DNA of 54,555 nt from an uncultured Clostridia bacterium. GTDB taxonomy: Bacteria; Bacillota; Clostridia; Lachnospirales; CAG-274. The stretch is taken from the NCBI GenBank assembly GCA_947591605.1, contig CANQDF010000013.1, positions 1-54,555 of the forward strand, written 5' to 3'. Below are positions 42,049 through 50,649 of this stretch, piece after piece; positions within the stretch are counted from its first letter, which is position 1; every line of letters begins with the position of its first letter. The translations under genes were made by a program, and so were the position numbers. The notes under the pieces were generated by a model. The model was not told the origin of the DNA, made no database searches, and saw nothing but the letters and a program-made list of their open reading frames with translations.

Positions 42049-42410
42049 TGAATAAGGAAGAAGCTATAAAAAATTTTGAAAAAGTCCGCTTTTTAAATGA
42101 ACAAATAGAAATAGATAAAGAAATAAATAACTGCCGTTTTATATTATCACAAGATCCTGTTAATATGTTTCAAGTAAATCAAGAAATAAATTTAATAAAT
42201 GAAAAGTACCCGGAAAATTTGATATTATTTAATCTGATTTTTCAGCCTAAAGGAAATATTATAACATTAGATACCGCTTCTAGTGCTAATTTAATTGAAG
42301 ATTTAAAATGGAAATTAGATTTTTTACGGGCAGAGAAAATCGGAAAAACTTTTGATGAATTTTGCAAAACAATGAAAGAAAACAAGGAAATCAGAATGGA
42401 GAAATTATAA
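42048..42410 (+). CDS. unknown 120-residue protein inside the defence operon
   Basis: A small Glu/Lys/Asn-rich protein, mostly helical by composition. It starts NKEEAIKNFEKVRFLNEQIEID, has a QEINLINEKYPENLILFNLIF centre, and ends ENKEIRMEKL. I recognise no family. Its base composition is clearly more AT-rich than its neighbours. It is held by one-base TAATG overlaps with both the DUF4391 gene and mod, and GGAGG lies just upstream of its ATG, so it is a true operon member despite its unusual composition. Candidate roles are a small subunit or specificity cofactor of the Mod-Res complex, or a regulator. The evidence is only context. Confidence 0.6.
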   Translation: MNKEEAIKNFEKVRFLNEQIEIDKEINNCRFILSQDPVNMFQVNQEINLINEKYPENLILFNLIFQPKGNIITLDTASSANLIEDLKWKLDFLRAEKIGKTFDEFCKTMKENKEIRMEKL

Positions 42411-44350
42411 TGGATAAAATGAAAATGGAATCCCCGAATATGACAGATAAGAATATTGAGAAGATAGCAGCGCTGTTCCCGAATTGTATTACAGAAACGG
42501 CAGACGAAAACGGCGAATTGAAAAAAGCGATCAATTTTGAGATGCTTCGTGCTATGCTTTCGGAAGATATTGCAGATGGCGACGAAGCTTATGAATTTAC
42601 TTGGGTTGGCAAAAAGTCAGCTATAGCCGAGGCAAACCGACCTATACGCAAAACCTTGCGCCCTTGTAAGGAAGAAAGTGTAAATTGGGATAATACCGAA
42701 AACCTTTATATTGAGGGAGACAACCTTGAAGTGCTGAAACTTTTGCAGGAAAGCTATTTGGGCAAAGTGAAAATGATCTACATAGACCCACCCTACAACA
42801 CGGGAAATGACTTTATTTACCGTGATGATTTTGCCGTTTCTACGGAAGAATACGCCGAAGAAAGCGGCGCAATTGATGAGGACGGCAACCGCCTTTTTAA
42901 GAATACCGACAGCAACGGACGTTTTCATTCCGATTGGTGCAGTATGATCTATTCAAGGCTTATGTTGGCAAGGAATTTGTTGAGTGATGACGGGGCTATT
43001 TTTATTTCAATTGATGATAATGAGATTGAGAATATGCGTAAAATTTGTAATGAAGTTTTCGGAGAAAAAAATTATGCAGCAACATTTATATGGACAAAAA
43101 CATCGACACCACCTGCTCTTTCTTATAAGTGTAGAAAAACCGTAGAGTATGTTTTAGCATACGAGAAAAAATGGAATACCATTAAATATTATGGAACACC
43201 TTTAGATGGCGGAGATGTACCTCTTTTAAACACAGGTAATCCTTATAAAACACTCCTTTTTCCTGCTAATAGCATTCATTTTAATTTTATAAGTAATGGG
43301 ATAATTGCATCTGGTAAGAAAGATAAAGTTGAGTTATTGGATGATTTAAATATTAAAAATGGCTTAAATGCTAATGCAATAAGGCTTGTTGGTGAATTTA
43401 AATGGGAACAGGATACTTTAAATAAGGAAGTGGCAAACGGTACATATTTCATAATTAAAACTGAAAAATTCTCCATAAGGTTTCAAAGAAAGAGCCTTGA
43501 TGATTCATTTAAAACACCGACGAATTTTCTTAATGTTGAACTTAATAAAAATGCACAGGTAGGAACAAATGAAACTGCTGTCAAAGAAATGGAGGAATTG
43601 GGTCTTGGAAAATATTTCGACTATACAAAACCATATTCTTTGATTGAAACAGTAATTAAAATGATATGTAAAAATGATTCCAATGCTACAATATTAGACT
43701 TCTTCTCCGGCTCTGCCACAACCGCCCACGCCGTTATGCAGTTAAACGCAGAAATGGTAAATAATTCCAGCGGGGGGAGGAATATTCATGGACAGCGTAA
43801 ATTTATCATGGTACAACTTCCCGAAGAAACAGACGAAAAAAGCGAGGCATACAAGGCAGGATACAAGAACATTTGCGAGATAGGCAAAGAGCGTATTAGG
43901 AGAGCCGGCGCAAAAATAAAGTCGGAGACCGGGGCGGATATAGATTATGGTTTCCGTGTGTTCAAACTTGATGACAGCAATATGGAAGATGTTTATTATA
44001 CACCTGCCGAAACAAATCAGATGATGCTTGCCGGTCTTGAAAGCAACATCAAGCCCGATAGAACAGCCCTTGATCTGTTTTTCGGCTGCTTACTTGAATG
44101 GGGACTTCCTCTTTCCATGCCGTATAAGTCCGAGAAGATAGAGGGCGTGACCGTCCACACATACAATGACGGCGACCTTATAGCTTGCTTTGATAAAGCT
44201 ATCCCCGAAAGTGTTATTAAGACTATAGCAAAACGTCAGCCATTGAGAGTGGTTTTCCGTGACGACAGTTTTGCAAGCAGTCCGGAGAAAATCAACGTGA
44301 GCGAAATTTTCAAAATGATTTCTCCCGATACAAGGATAAAGGTGATATAA
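42410..44350 (+). CDS. type III-like site-specific DNA N6-adenine methyltransferase (Mod)
   Basis: A 646-residue methylase of the type III Mod group (beta class). Motif IV is IYIDPPYNTGNDFIY (DPPY, about residue 122-130), preceded by NLYIEGDNLEVLKLLQESYLGKVKMI. The SAM-binding motif I, FSGSATTAHAV, comes late (about 435-445), which is the circular permutation of beta-class enzymes. The region between (about 200-430) is AT-rich and divergent, as expected for the target-recognition part. Its C-terminal part contains GLESNIKPDRTALDLFFGCLLEWGLPLSMPY, typical of these Mod proteins. The start is ATG 42410, 8 nt after GGAG (42398-42401). It modifies an asymmetric DNA site and guides the Res subunit encoded downstream. 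Confidence 0.92.
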   Translation: MDKMKMESPNMTDKNIEKIAALFPNCITETADENGELKKAINFEMLRAMLSEDIADGDEAYEFTWVGKKSAIAEANRPIRKTLRPCKEESVNWDNTENLYIEGDNLEVLKLLQESYLGKVKMIYIDPPYNTGNDFIYRDDFAVSTEEYAEESGAIDEDGNRLFKNTDSNGRFHSDWCSMIYSRLMLARNLLSDDGAIFISIDDNEIENMRKICNEVFGEKNYAATFIWTKTSTPPALSYKCRKTVEYVLAYEKKWNTIKYYGTPLDGGDVPLLNTGNPYKTLLFPANSIHFNFISNGIIASGKKDKVELLDDLNIKNGLNANAIRLVGEFKWEQDTLNKEVANGTYFIIKTEKFSIRFQRKSLDDSFKTPTNFLNVELNKNAQVGTNETAVKEMEELGLGKYFDYTKPYSLIETVIKMICKNDSNATILDFFSGSATTAHAVMQLNAEMVNNSSGGRNIHGQRKFIMVQLPEETDEKSEAYKAGYKNICEIGKERIRRAGAKIKSETGADIDYGFRVFKLDDSNMEDVYYTPAETNQMMLAGLESNIKPDRTALDLFFGCLLEWGLPLSMPYKSEKIEGVTVHTYNDGDLIACFDKAIPESVIKTIAKRQPLRVVFRDDSFASSPEKINVSEIFKMISPDTRIKVI

Positions 44351-44724
44351 TGATTCTTGACTTAATAATAGGAATTATTTCTTCATTAATAGCAAGTGGT
44401 ATTTTAGGCTTTTTAGGTAATAAAGCAATATCAGAATATAGTAATAATGCAATTTTGAAAATTTATGTTTTATTCTTATCTGTCTTTGTATTTGTTGTAT
44501 GTGCTGCTCTTTCTGTAATCCTAAATGATAGGTTTTTAGACCGGTTGTTGAAAATGAGCGAAGTAAACATATTAAAATTTTACAATAATTGTATTAATAG
44601 TTTTATATGGTTATTTGGAATAGTTTTTTTAGTCACTGTGGCTGTATTACTTATTGAGGCTTTTGACAGAAGTTCCAATAGAGACTATAAGCACGAAATG
44701 GATAAATATAAAATATTGAAATAA
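44350..44724 (+). CDS. small three-helix membrane protein between mod and res
   Basis: A 124-residue protein with about three hydrophobic helices: residues 3-22 (LDLIIGIISSLIASGILGFL), 36-58 (ILKIYVLFLSVFVFVVCAALSVI) and 86-106 (FIWLFGIVFLVTVAVLLIEAF), and a short cytoplasmic, charged C-terminus. I recognise no family. The ATG overlaps the mod stop as TAATG, and res begins 15 bp after its stop. AT content is higher than in mod and res. Membrane proteins within restriction-modification operons are unusual; possible roles are an effector that disturbs the membrane when the system is triggered, or a membrane anchor for the complex. Evidence for either is only positional. Confidence 0.6.
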   Translation: MILDLIIGIISSLIASGILGFLGNKAISEYSNNAILKIYVLFLSVFVFVVCAALSVILNDRFLDRLLKMSEVNILKFYNNCINSFIWLFGIVFLVTVAVLLIEAFDRSSNRDYKHEMDKYKILK

Positions 44725-44739
44725 TGTCAGGAGAAAGAA

Positions 44740-47700
44740 ATGAAATTACAATTTAAACATCAAAAATTTCAAGCTGATGCGGCAAAAGCTGTTGTTGATG
44801 TATTTGCTGGACAGCCTTACCTTACACCAACATACATGATGGATAAGGGCAATATCAACAATCAACAGATGAGTTTCTTAGAGGAACAAGATTTTACAGG
44901 CTGGTCAAATCAGCGTCTGATCCCTGCCCTTACCGATGATGTAATATTAGAGCGTATTCGTAAAATTCAGTGCAAAAATCAGATAAAGCCCTCAGACAAA
45001 TTAGAGGGACGATATAATCTCACTATCGAAATGGAAACAGGTGTCGGCAAGACCTACACCTACATTAAAACAATGTATGAACTAAACAAAGCTTACGGTT
45101 GGAGTAATTTTATTGTTGTTGTGCCGAGTGTGGCAATTCGTGAGGGCGTGTATAAGTCATTTCAGATCACACAAGAACATTTTGCGGAGGAATACGGCAA
45201 GAAAATACGCTTTTTCATATACAATTCCAAAAGGCTGACCGAAATCGACCGCTTTGCATCTGACAGCAACATCAACGTTATGATAATCAACTCCCAAGCT
45301 TTCAATGCCAAGGGAAAAGATGCAAGGCGTATTTATATGAAGCTGGACGAATTTCGCAGCCGCCGCCCCATTGACATTATCGCAAAAACAAATCCGATTT
45401 TAATTATCGACGAGCCGCAGTCTGTTGAAGGCAAGCAGACGAAAGAACGGCTGAAAGAGTTCCGTCCTCTGCTGACTTTGCGTTACTCCGCTACCCACAA
45501 GACGGACAGCATTTACAATATGATATTCCGCCTTGACGCACTTGAAGCATATAACAAAAAGCTTGTTAAAAAGATTGCCGTCAAAGGTATAAGCGCAAGC
45601 GGTACAACGGGAACCGAGGGTTTTGTTTTCCTTGAAAGTATAAACATTTCGGGCAAAAATCCTACTGCTACTATCCGCTTTGATATTAAGGGCAAAACAG
45701 ACGTTCGTCAGGTGAGCCGTACCGTCAATGAGGGCTTTAATCTGTATGAACAGTCTGGCAATTTGCAGGAATATCATGATGGCTACACCGTTTCTCGAAT
45801 TGACGCCCGTGACGATCATATAGAATTTATCAACGGCAAAAAACTGTTTCTTGGTGATATTATCGGCAATATCGATGAGGAACAAATTCGCCGTATACAA
45901 ATACATGAAACCATAGTTTCCCATATAGAACGTGAAAAACAGCTTTTCCGCAAAGGTATCAAGGTATTGTCTCTGTTCTTCATTGATGAAGTTGCAAAGT
46001 ACAAGCAGTACGATGAGTCCGGGAAGCCTGTCAACGGTATCTATGCAGATATGTTTGAGGAAGAATACAAGGCTGTTATTGAAAATTATCAGCGTGAATT
46101 CGGCGATGATAACTATATCCGTTATCTTAATGCAATATCGCCGGAAAGCACCCACGCAGGATATTTTTCGGTCGACAAGAAAGGCAAGCTGACAGACGGA
46201 AAAATCGACAAAAAAGAAAAAACATCCGATGATGTATCAGCGTATGACCTTATTATGAAAAATAAGGAATTGCTACTTGACCGTGACCCGAAACGTTCGC
46301 CTGTTCGCTTTATTTTCTCCCACTCTGCTCTCCGTGAGGGTTGGGACAATCCCAATGTGTTCCAGATATGCACGTTGAAGCAGTCAACAAGCGAAGTCCG
46401 CAAAAGGCAGGAAGTCGGCAGAGGTTTACGACTTTGCGTCAATGAGGACGGCGACAGAATGGATACGGGTATACTTGGCAATGAGGTGCATGACATCAAT
46501 GTTCTGACCGTTATTGCAAGCGAAAGCTATGACAGCTTTGCAAAGGGCTTGCAGAGTGAGATCGCAGAGGCAGTAGCCTACAGACCTAAAACCGTTACCG
46601 CCGAACTGTTCAAGGACAGAGAAATTGCAGACAGCAACGGCAATACGCAGGTTATTGACGATGACACAGCTCAGGCTATATATGAGGATATGATCTCAAA
46701 CGGCTATATCAAGCGCGGACAGCTTACCGACAAGTATTATGAAGATAAGGCGAATAACTCTGTTAAGGTTGCGGAGGAAGTCGCCGACTGTGTTGCGGCA
46801 GTAATTGAGATAATAGACGGCATTTATGACGAACGCACCACACTGTCCGAAAACGCACGTAAAGATAATATTGAACTTAAAGTTGACGATAATAAGCTTC
46901 ATATGCCCGAATTTAAGGCACTTTGGAATAAAATCAACGCAAAATCGGTTTATGCCGTTGACTTTGATACGGAAGAACTTGTAAGAAATGCAATAGGTGT
47001 GATAAACGCCAAGCTGAACGTACATAAAATCTACTATAATATTGAAATGGGCGAAATGTCCGAGATAAAATCCAAAGAAGCCCTCGAAAGCGGTGAAGCG
47101 TTCAAGAAAAACGAATCCGCAACGGTAAAACGCACCATAACGGCAAATAAGAGTGTGGCCTATGACCTTATCGGCAAGCTCGTTTCCGAAACAGGTCTTA
47201 CAAGAAAAGATATTGTTCGTATCATGACAGGCATTGAAAAAGCTGTATTTGAACAGTACAAGTACAATCCCGAAGAATTTATCCTTAAATCGGCACAGCT
47301 TATCAATGAGCAGAAAGCTACGGCTATCATTCAGCATATTACATATCATATACTTGATGAAAAGTACAGCACCGATATTTTTACCGAGCCTACTATCAAG
47401 GGCAAACTGAATGTCAATGCTATGAAAGCCCAAAAGCATCTATATGACCATATTGTGTATGATTCCACAAATGAAAGGGAATTTGCAACCGAGCTTGATA
47501 CCCGAAACGAAGTTGCTGTTTATGTCAAACTGCCTAACGGTTTTTATATCTCAACACCGGTCGGGAAGTACAATCCCGACTGGGCGATCGCTTTCTATGA
47601 GGGCGAAGTGAAACATATCTACTTTGTTGCAGAGACAAAAGGCTCTATGAGTTCTATGCAGCTCAGACTTATCGAGGAGTCTAAAATTCACTGCGCAAGA

Positions 47701-47787
47701 GAACACTTTAAGGCTATTTCCAATGGGAACGTAGTTTATGATGTGGTCGACAGCTATAAATCCCTACTGGAGAAAGTAATGAAATAA
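44740..47787 (+). CDS. type III restriction enzyme subunit (Res)
   Basis: A 1015-residue Res subunit. The N-terminal superfamily 2 ATPase has Walker A METGVGKTYTY (about 96-106), a DEPQ box (LIIDEPQSVEG, about 225-235), RYSATHKTD (motif III) and the late RQEVGRGLRL (motif VI, about 565-575). The C-terminus has the PD-(D/E)xK nuclease residues in GKYNPDWAIAFYEG and IYFVAETKGSM (NPDW...ETKG, about 945-975), the form seen in EcoP15I-type enzymes. Res uses ATP to move along DNA and cut when two head-to-head sites are unmodified. Gene length is usual for the family. AGGAGA precedes the ATG by 6 nt. It closes the operon, and a 22-bp palindrome lies 43 bp after it. Confidence 0.93.
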   Translation: MKLQFKHQKFQADAAKAVVDVFAGQPYLTPTYMMDKGNINNQQMSFLEEQDFTGWSNQRLIPALTDDVILERIRKIQCKNQIKPSDKLEGRYNLTIEMETGVGKTYTYIKTMYELNKAYGWSNFIVVVPSVAIREGVYKSFQITQEHFAEEYGKKIRFFIYNSKRLTEIDRFASDSNINVMIINSQAFNAKGKDARRIYMKLDEFRSRRPIDIIAKTNPILIIDEPQSVEGKQTKERLKEFRPLLTLRYSATHKTDSIYNMIFRLDALEAYNKKLVKKIAVKGISASGTTGTEGFVFLESINISGKNPTATIRFDIKGKTDVRQVSRTVNEGFNLYEQSGNLQEYHDGYTVSRIDARDDHIEFINGKKLFLGDIIGNIDEEQIRRIQIHETIVSHIEREKQLFRKGIKVLSLFFIDEVAKYKQYDESGKPVNGIYADMFEEEYKAVIENYQREFGDDNYIRYLNAISPESTHAGYFSVDKKGKLTDGKIDKKEKTSDDVSAYDLIMKNKELLLDRDPKRSPVRFIFSHSALREGWDNPNVFQICTLKQSTSEVRKRQEVGRGLRLCVNEDGDRMDTGILGNEVHDINVLTVIASESYDSFAKGLQSEIAEAVAYRPKTVTAELFKDREIADSNGNTQVIDDDTAQAIYEDMISNGYIKRGQLTDKYYEDKANNSVKVAEEVADCVAAVIEIIDGIYDERTTLSENARKDNIELKVDDNKLHMPEFKALWNKINAKSVYAVDFDTEELVRNAIGVINAKLNVHKIYYNIEMGEMSEIKSKEALESGEAFKKNESATVKRTITANKSVAYDLIGKLVSETGLTRKDIVRIMTGIEKAVFEQYKYNPEEFILKSAQLINEQKATAIIQHITYHILDEKYSTDIFTEPTIKGKLNVNAMKAQKHLYDHIVYDSTNEREFATELDTRNEVAVYVKLPNGFYISTPVGKYNPDWAIAFYEGEVKHIYFVAETKGSMSSMQLRLIEESKIHCAREHFKAISNGNVVYDVVDSYKSLLEKVMK

Positions 47788-47829
47788 AATTTGAATAGTG
47801 ACATAAACATAAATTTTGATGATAAAATG

Positions 47830-47851
47830 TTCGGGGTATTCATACCCCGAA
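47830..47851. promoter_or_regulatory. perfect 22-bp palindrome upstream of the zinc-ribbon gene
   Basis: TTCGGGGTAT/ATACCCCGAA arms of 10 bp separated by TC. No T-run follows directly on either strand, so it is as likely a dimeric-regulator operator as a terminator. It lies 43 bp after res and 55 bp before the next start. Confidence 0.6.
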
Positions 47852-47906
47852 TAGTTGTCTGTTCTACTTTTCATACCTAAAATAATTATGGGAGGTATTT
47901 GGATAT

Positions 47907-49178
47907 ATGGAGTATTACACATTTGAGTATATTTTTGACGAATTTAGTAAACAAAAGCCACCTACAAAAGCTGAAGAACATGATATAGGAAAAGTGCGTG
48001 AAAAATTCACAGAAATAATAGACGCAGTAGGAATAAATGTTGATCTGCTGCGTAAATACAGGGACGAAAAAACAGGGAAAATGATTGGTTTTAAAAGTTC
48101 TAACGGACAATTCTATTTTCCCGAAACGTCATGTGATTTCTGTGTTGAAATACTTAAGCGATATACCGACAAGGATTTCAAAGCACTGCGAAAAGGACAA
48201 TATAAAGATGTTCCGATAAAAACATTGAAATTTCTTATTGATGGATTTACCGACTATCTTATATACTTGGGATATGATATTTATACAATTAAATCGGAAA
48301 AATTTAAAATGGAAAAACAAATGGAGTATCCCTTTTCAATATATTTGTTCCGGCTTAGTCAAGAATGCCGTGGATTATTAAAAGATGCCGAAGATTACAG
48401 CAAATCCGTTTTGGACGGTATTTATGAAGATAAAGTGATTTTTACTTGGTATATGGCTACAAGATTACAAAAACTTAGGGAATATATTGCGTCTGTCCGA
48501 GGGAATGTTGCAGAAATACGCTGTGATGAAATAGATGATTTTGCCGAGAAAATAGCCTTGAATACTACTACCGCTGAAACAATGGAAGATATTTATCAAA
48601 CTTCGATATTAGCAGATGCTTTAGAAAATGACAAAGAATATCAAACTCTTTTAAAAAAACAAATGGATATCCTTAGTACGCCTGATTTTGCAAAAAATCT
48701 AAAAGGGTCTTATAACAAAAATAATGCTCGTATCAAAAATATAGTAGAACATCATACAAACGAATTGTTTGGTGATAAAGTTCAACAAGTATATCCAACA
48801 TCCGGCTTTAAATTTACCAATTCATTAGATGTGCTGCATGATGCAGTTATGTACACTGATGAGACGGAGAAAGATAATGCCGAAATTATGGAGAAAAAAT
48901 CTGATATAACAGAGGAACAGCGACAAAAACAAAAAACGGAACTTTCAAAAATTTACTCTAAACTCTACCCCTCACCCGAGCCTGAATATGTGAGGCAGAT
49001 AGAAGAAAAAGGCATAATAAAATTTCCGTGTTGCGCCGAAGAAATTATTGTTTATACAGGAGCAACCGGATATATTGTAAGTAAATGTCCCCGATGCGGC
49101 AAACAAATCCGATTTAATCTTGATGATATGACTGCCGAAATATATGAGGCACCAAAAGGACATATGAAGTCAATTTAA
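47907..49178 (+). CDS. unknown protein with C-terminal zinc ribbon
   Basis: A 423-residue protein of unknown function. It is mainly helical, with an N-terminal region (about 1-110) that has FYFPETSCDFCVEILKRYTDKDFKAL, a middle helical region with YMATRLQKLREYIASVRGNV, a charged linker (about 310-350), and a C-terminal zinc-ribbon-like segment pairing CCAEEIIVYTG with KCPRCGKQIRFN (Cys pairs about 375 and 396). Such ribbons mediate DNA, RNA or protein contacts. It follows the defence operon in the same direction, about 120 bp after res, with its own GGGAGG site, so it may be a regulated add-on rather than an operon member. I find no enzyme motif. Confidence 0.6.
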   Translation: MEYYTFEYIFDEFSKQKPPTKAEEHDIGKVREKFTEIIDAVGINVDLLRKYRDEKTGKMIGFKSSNGQFYFPETSCDFCVEILKRYTDKDFKALRKGQYKDVPIKTLKFLIDGFTDYLIYLGYDIYTIKSEKFKMEKQMEYPFSIYLFRLSQECRGLLKDAEDYSKSVLDGIYEDKVIFTWYMATRLQKLREYIASVRGNVAEIRCDEIDDFAEKIALNTTTAETMEDIYQTSILADALENDKEYQTLLKKQMDILSTPDFAKNLKGSYNKNNARIKNIVEHHTNELFGDKVQQVYPTSGFKFTNSLDVLHDAVMYTDETEKDNAEIMEKKSDITEEQRQKQKTELSKIYSKLYPSPEPEYVRQIEEKGIIKFPCCAEEIIVYTGATGYIVSKCPRCGKQIRFNLDDMTAEIYEAPKGHMKSI

Positions 49179-49189
49179 TCTAAGCTTTT

Positions 49190-49230
49190 AAAAATACCTC
49201 CTGAAATTATTATATTTCAAGAGGTATTTC
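49190..49230. terminator. terminator between convergent genes
   Basis: AAATACCTC (49192-49200) pairs with GAGGTATTT (49221-49229), with inner arms GAAAT/ATTTC. It lies between the plus-strand zinc-ribbon gene and the minus-strand module and could act on both. Confidence 0.7.
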
Positions 49231-49267
49231 AGCTTTGTAAATTATGTCTTGTAACGGTGAGTTATTG

Positions 49268-49474
49268 CTATTTTGTTTGATTTTTAATTATTCCGTAAAC
49301 ATCATCAACATAGTAATGTTCGTCAAAATAATTATAGATTGCGGTACATCTGATACCGTGATACTCTGCAATATAAAGATTTTCACCGATTTTTTGTAAT
49401 ATTTCGGCTTCGTCCAAAACATTACGGTCATTTGTTTTGTCTTTCAGGCTGTGAATGTACGCATTAACCGTCAT
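49268..49474 (-). CDS. small hypothetical protein of the recombination module
   Basis: A 68-residue protein starting MTVNAYIHSLKDKT and containing VLDEAEILQKIGENLYIAEYHG and a Tyr/Asp-rich end (NYFDEHYYVDDVYG). Start ATG 49474 has GGAGGAAAA about 9 nt upstream; the longer frame to 49519 lacks a ribosome site. It is last in the minus-strand module and its start overlaps the end of the previous small gene by 11 bp. Sequence like this is common in Clostridial plasmids and phages, but I cannot name a family. Confidence 0.6.
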   Translation of the reverse strand: MTVNAYIHSLKDKTNDRNVLDEAEILQKIGENLYIAEYHGIRCTAIYNYFDEHYYVDDVYGIIKNQTK

Positions 49475-49634
49475 TGAAATTTTCCTCCATAAGCTTTTCA
49501 AGATTTTTGCTGTAATCAATTATCCGCTCTGCGATTGAATCAGAGTAAGCGCAGATATTCGGCATACACAGAAATTCTTCTGCGCTGTACTTGATTTTTT
49601 CAACCGTCTCAACGATTAGACTGTCATTTTTCAT
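49464..49634 (-). CDS. 56-residue ORF of the recombination module
   Basis: The frame starts MKNDSLIVETVEKIKYSAEEF and ends MEENFNDG. It fills the gap between the DpnD/PcfM gene and the last small gene, in the same direction, and overlaps the next start by 11 bp. AAAGGAG lies 18 nt before its ATG, further than usual. No family recognised. Colinear placement and overlap suggest it is real. Confidence 0.5.
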   Translation of the reverse strand: MKNDSLIVETVEKIKYSAEEFLCMPNICAYSDSIAERIIDYSKNLEKLMEENFNDG

Positions 49635-49648
49635 AATTGTAATGCAAG

Positions 49649-49864
49649 CTATTCTCCTTTCATCTTATCGGCTTCAACCGCAGTAAATTCAACATTACAG
49701 AAATTATCCGCATCAAGAACATATTTGCAGGCATACCATTTATCGGCAACGATCTGCTCGGCTTCTTCACGGCAGTTTGCTTCAACAATTACGCTCATTT
49801 TAGAAATTTCGGTAATTGTAACATCAAATTTACAGGGTTTTCTGTCAACGCTGCTGTCGTTCAT
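49649..49864 (-). CDS. DpnD/PcfM-like protein
   Basis: A 71-residue protein with FDVTITEISKMSVIVEANCREEAEQIVADKWYACKYVLDADNF. This matches the DpnD/PcfM C-terminal-type fold found in Gram-positive conjugative elements and phages. Function is not established; the name derives from neighbours of the DpnII restriction system and the pCF10 conjugation locus. The start ATG 49864 is preferred to TTG 49870, which would overlap the upstream stop. It ends in TAG, showing TAG as a normal stop inside the element. It directly follows the 256-residue gene. Confidence 0.75.
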   Translation of the reverse strand: MNDSSVDRKPCKFDVTITEISKMSVIVEANCREEAEQIVADKWYACKYVLDADNFCNVEFTAVEADKMKGE

Positions 49865-49866
49865 AC

Positions 49867-50637
49867 TCAACCTGCTTTCTGTATTTCACTATTAACGTCC
49901 GAAGCGTTTACAAGTTCCATAAACTTTTTGCCAAAATTGCGAACATTTTCGGCTTCTTCTTCACTCAAAACTTCAACTGCTTCAAAGTTATAAAGTGCAT
50001 AAGGCTGCCCCGACTTATTTGTGGTTTTCTCCAAGGATATTTTTGTTACAACTCCCGATACAGGGATCATCTTTCCTATAAGACGGGTCATATACCTTTG
50101 GAAAATTCTCTTGCTTGAAACAGGTATACGAACAAGAATAGGCATAATGTTATCGGGACGCAGCATAAATAAAACAACACTTTCCTTACAAGCTTTTGCG
50201 TTTGTTTCTCCGTCCTTTGAACCGAAATCGTTAAACGTACACTTAGCACAAACCTTACCGTCGTGTGAAACAAGGCTGTCCGGACTGAAACAGGCAGGCG
50301 GCGTTCCCTCAACCGGGTCAGGGGTTTCCCAATAGGCACGGGGCGTAGTGTAGTCAAGAATAATTCCCGTAATGGATTTTTCCATAGTTTCACCCGAAAA
50401 CGAGGGTATTGTAAACGACGTTGAACTTCCGGACGGCGACTTGATTATATCGAAAAGCTGTAAAGAAAGAGGCTGATTTTTCATATTGTCCTTTATAATG
50501 TCAAGGGCGTTATTTTTCAGAGCAACATAGTTTGTGTCAAGTTTTGTCATAGCGGTTTCCTGCATAATGCTCCTCTCCTCTTTGGAAATATCTTTGATTT
50601 TTACATCTAATTTTGATTTCAAATTTTCTGTATTCAT
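49867..50637 (-). CDS. unknown 256-residue protein with conserved Cys motif
   Basis: The protein starts MNTENLKSKLDVKIKDISKE. It has a helical first ~70 residues, an SFTIPSFSGETMEKSITGIILDY segment, and a central DGKVCAKCTFNDFGS...KACKE motif (about 125-150) that looks like a four-Cys zinc site. A beta-rich region with VLFMLRPDNIMPILVRIPVSS follows (about 155-175), and an acidic C-terminus. It is directly downstream of a YqaJ exonuclease, where phages and ICEs often place a single-strand annealing or ssDNA-binding protein. Position and the OB-like strand pattern make ssDNA binding a reasonable guess, but I recognise no RecT, Erf or SSB motif. Confidence 0.6.
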   Translation of the reverse strand: MNTENLKSKLDVKIKDISKEERSIMQETAMTKLDTNYVALKNNALDIIKDNMKNQPLSLQLFDIIKSPSGSSTSFTIPSFSGETMEKSITGIILDYTTPRAYWETPDPVEGTPPACFSPDSLVSHDGKVCAKCTFNDFGSKDGETNAKACKESVVLFMLRPDNIMPILVRIPVSSKRIFQRYMTRLIGKMIPVSGVVTKISLEKTTNKSGQPYALYNFEAVEVLSEEEAENVRNFGKKFMELVNASDVNSEIQKAG

Positions 50638-50649
50638 AATTAGCCTCCA

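Noticed and set aside
38177..47787. BREX or DISARM system
   Set aside because: No PglZ, BrxL, BrxC or DrmA/DrmB-like protein is present; a type III Mod-Res pair is clear.
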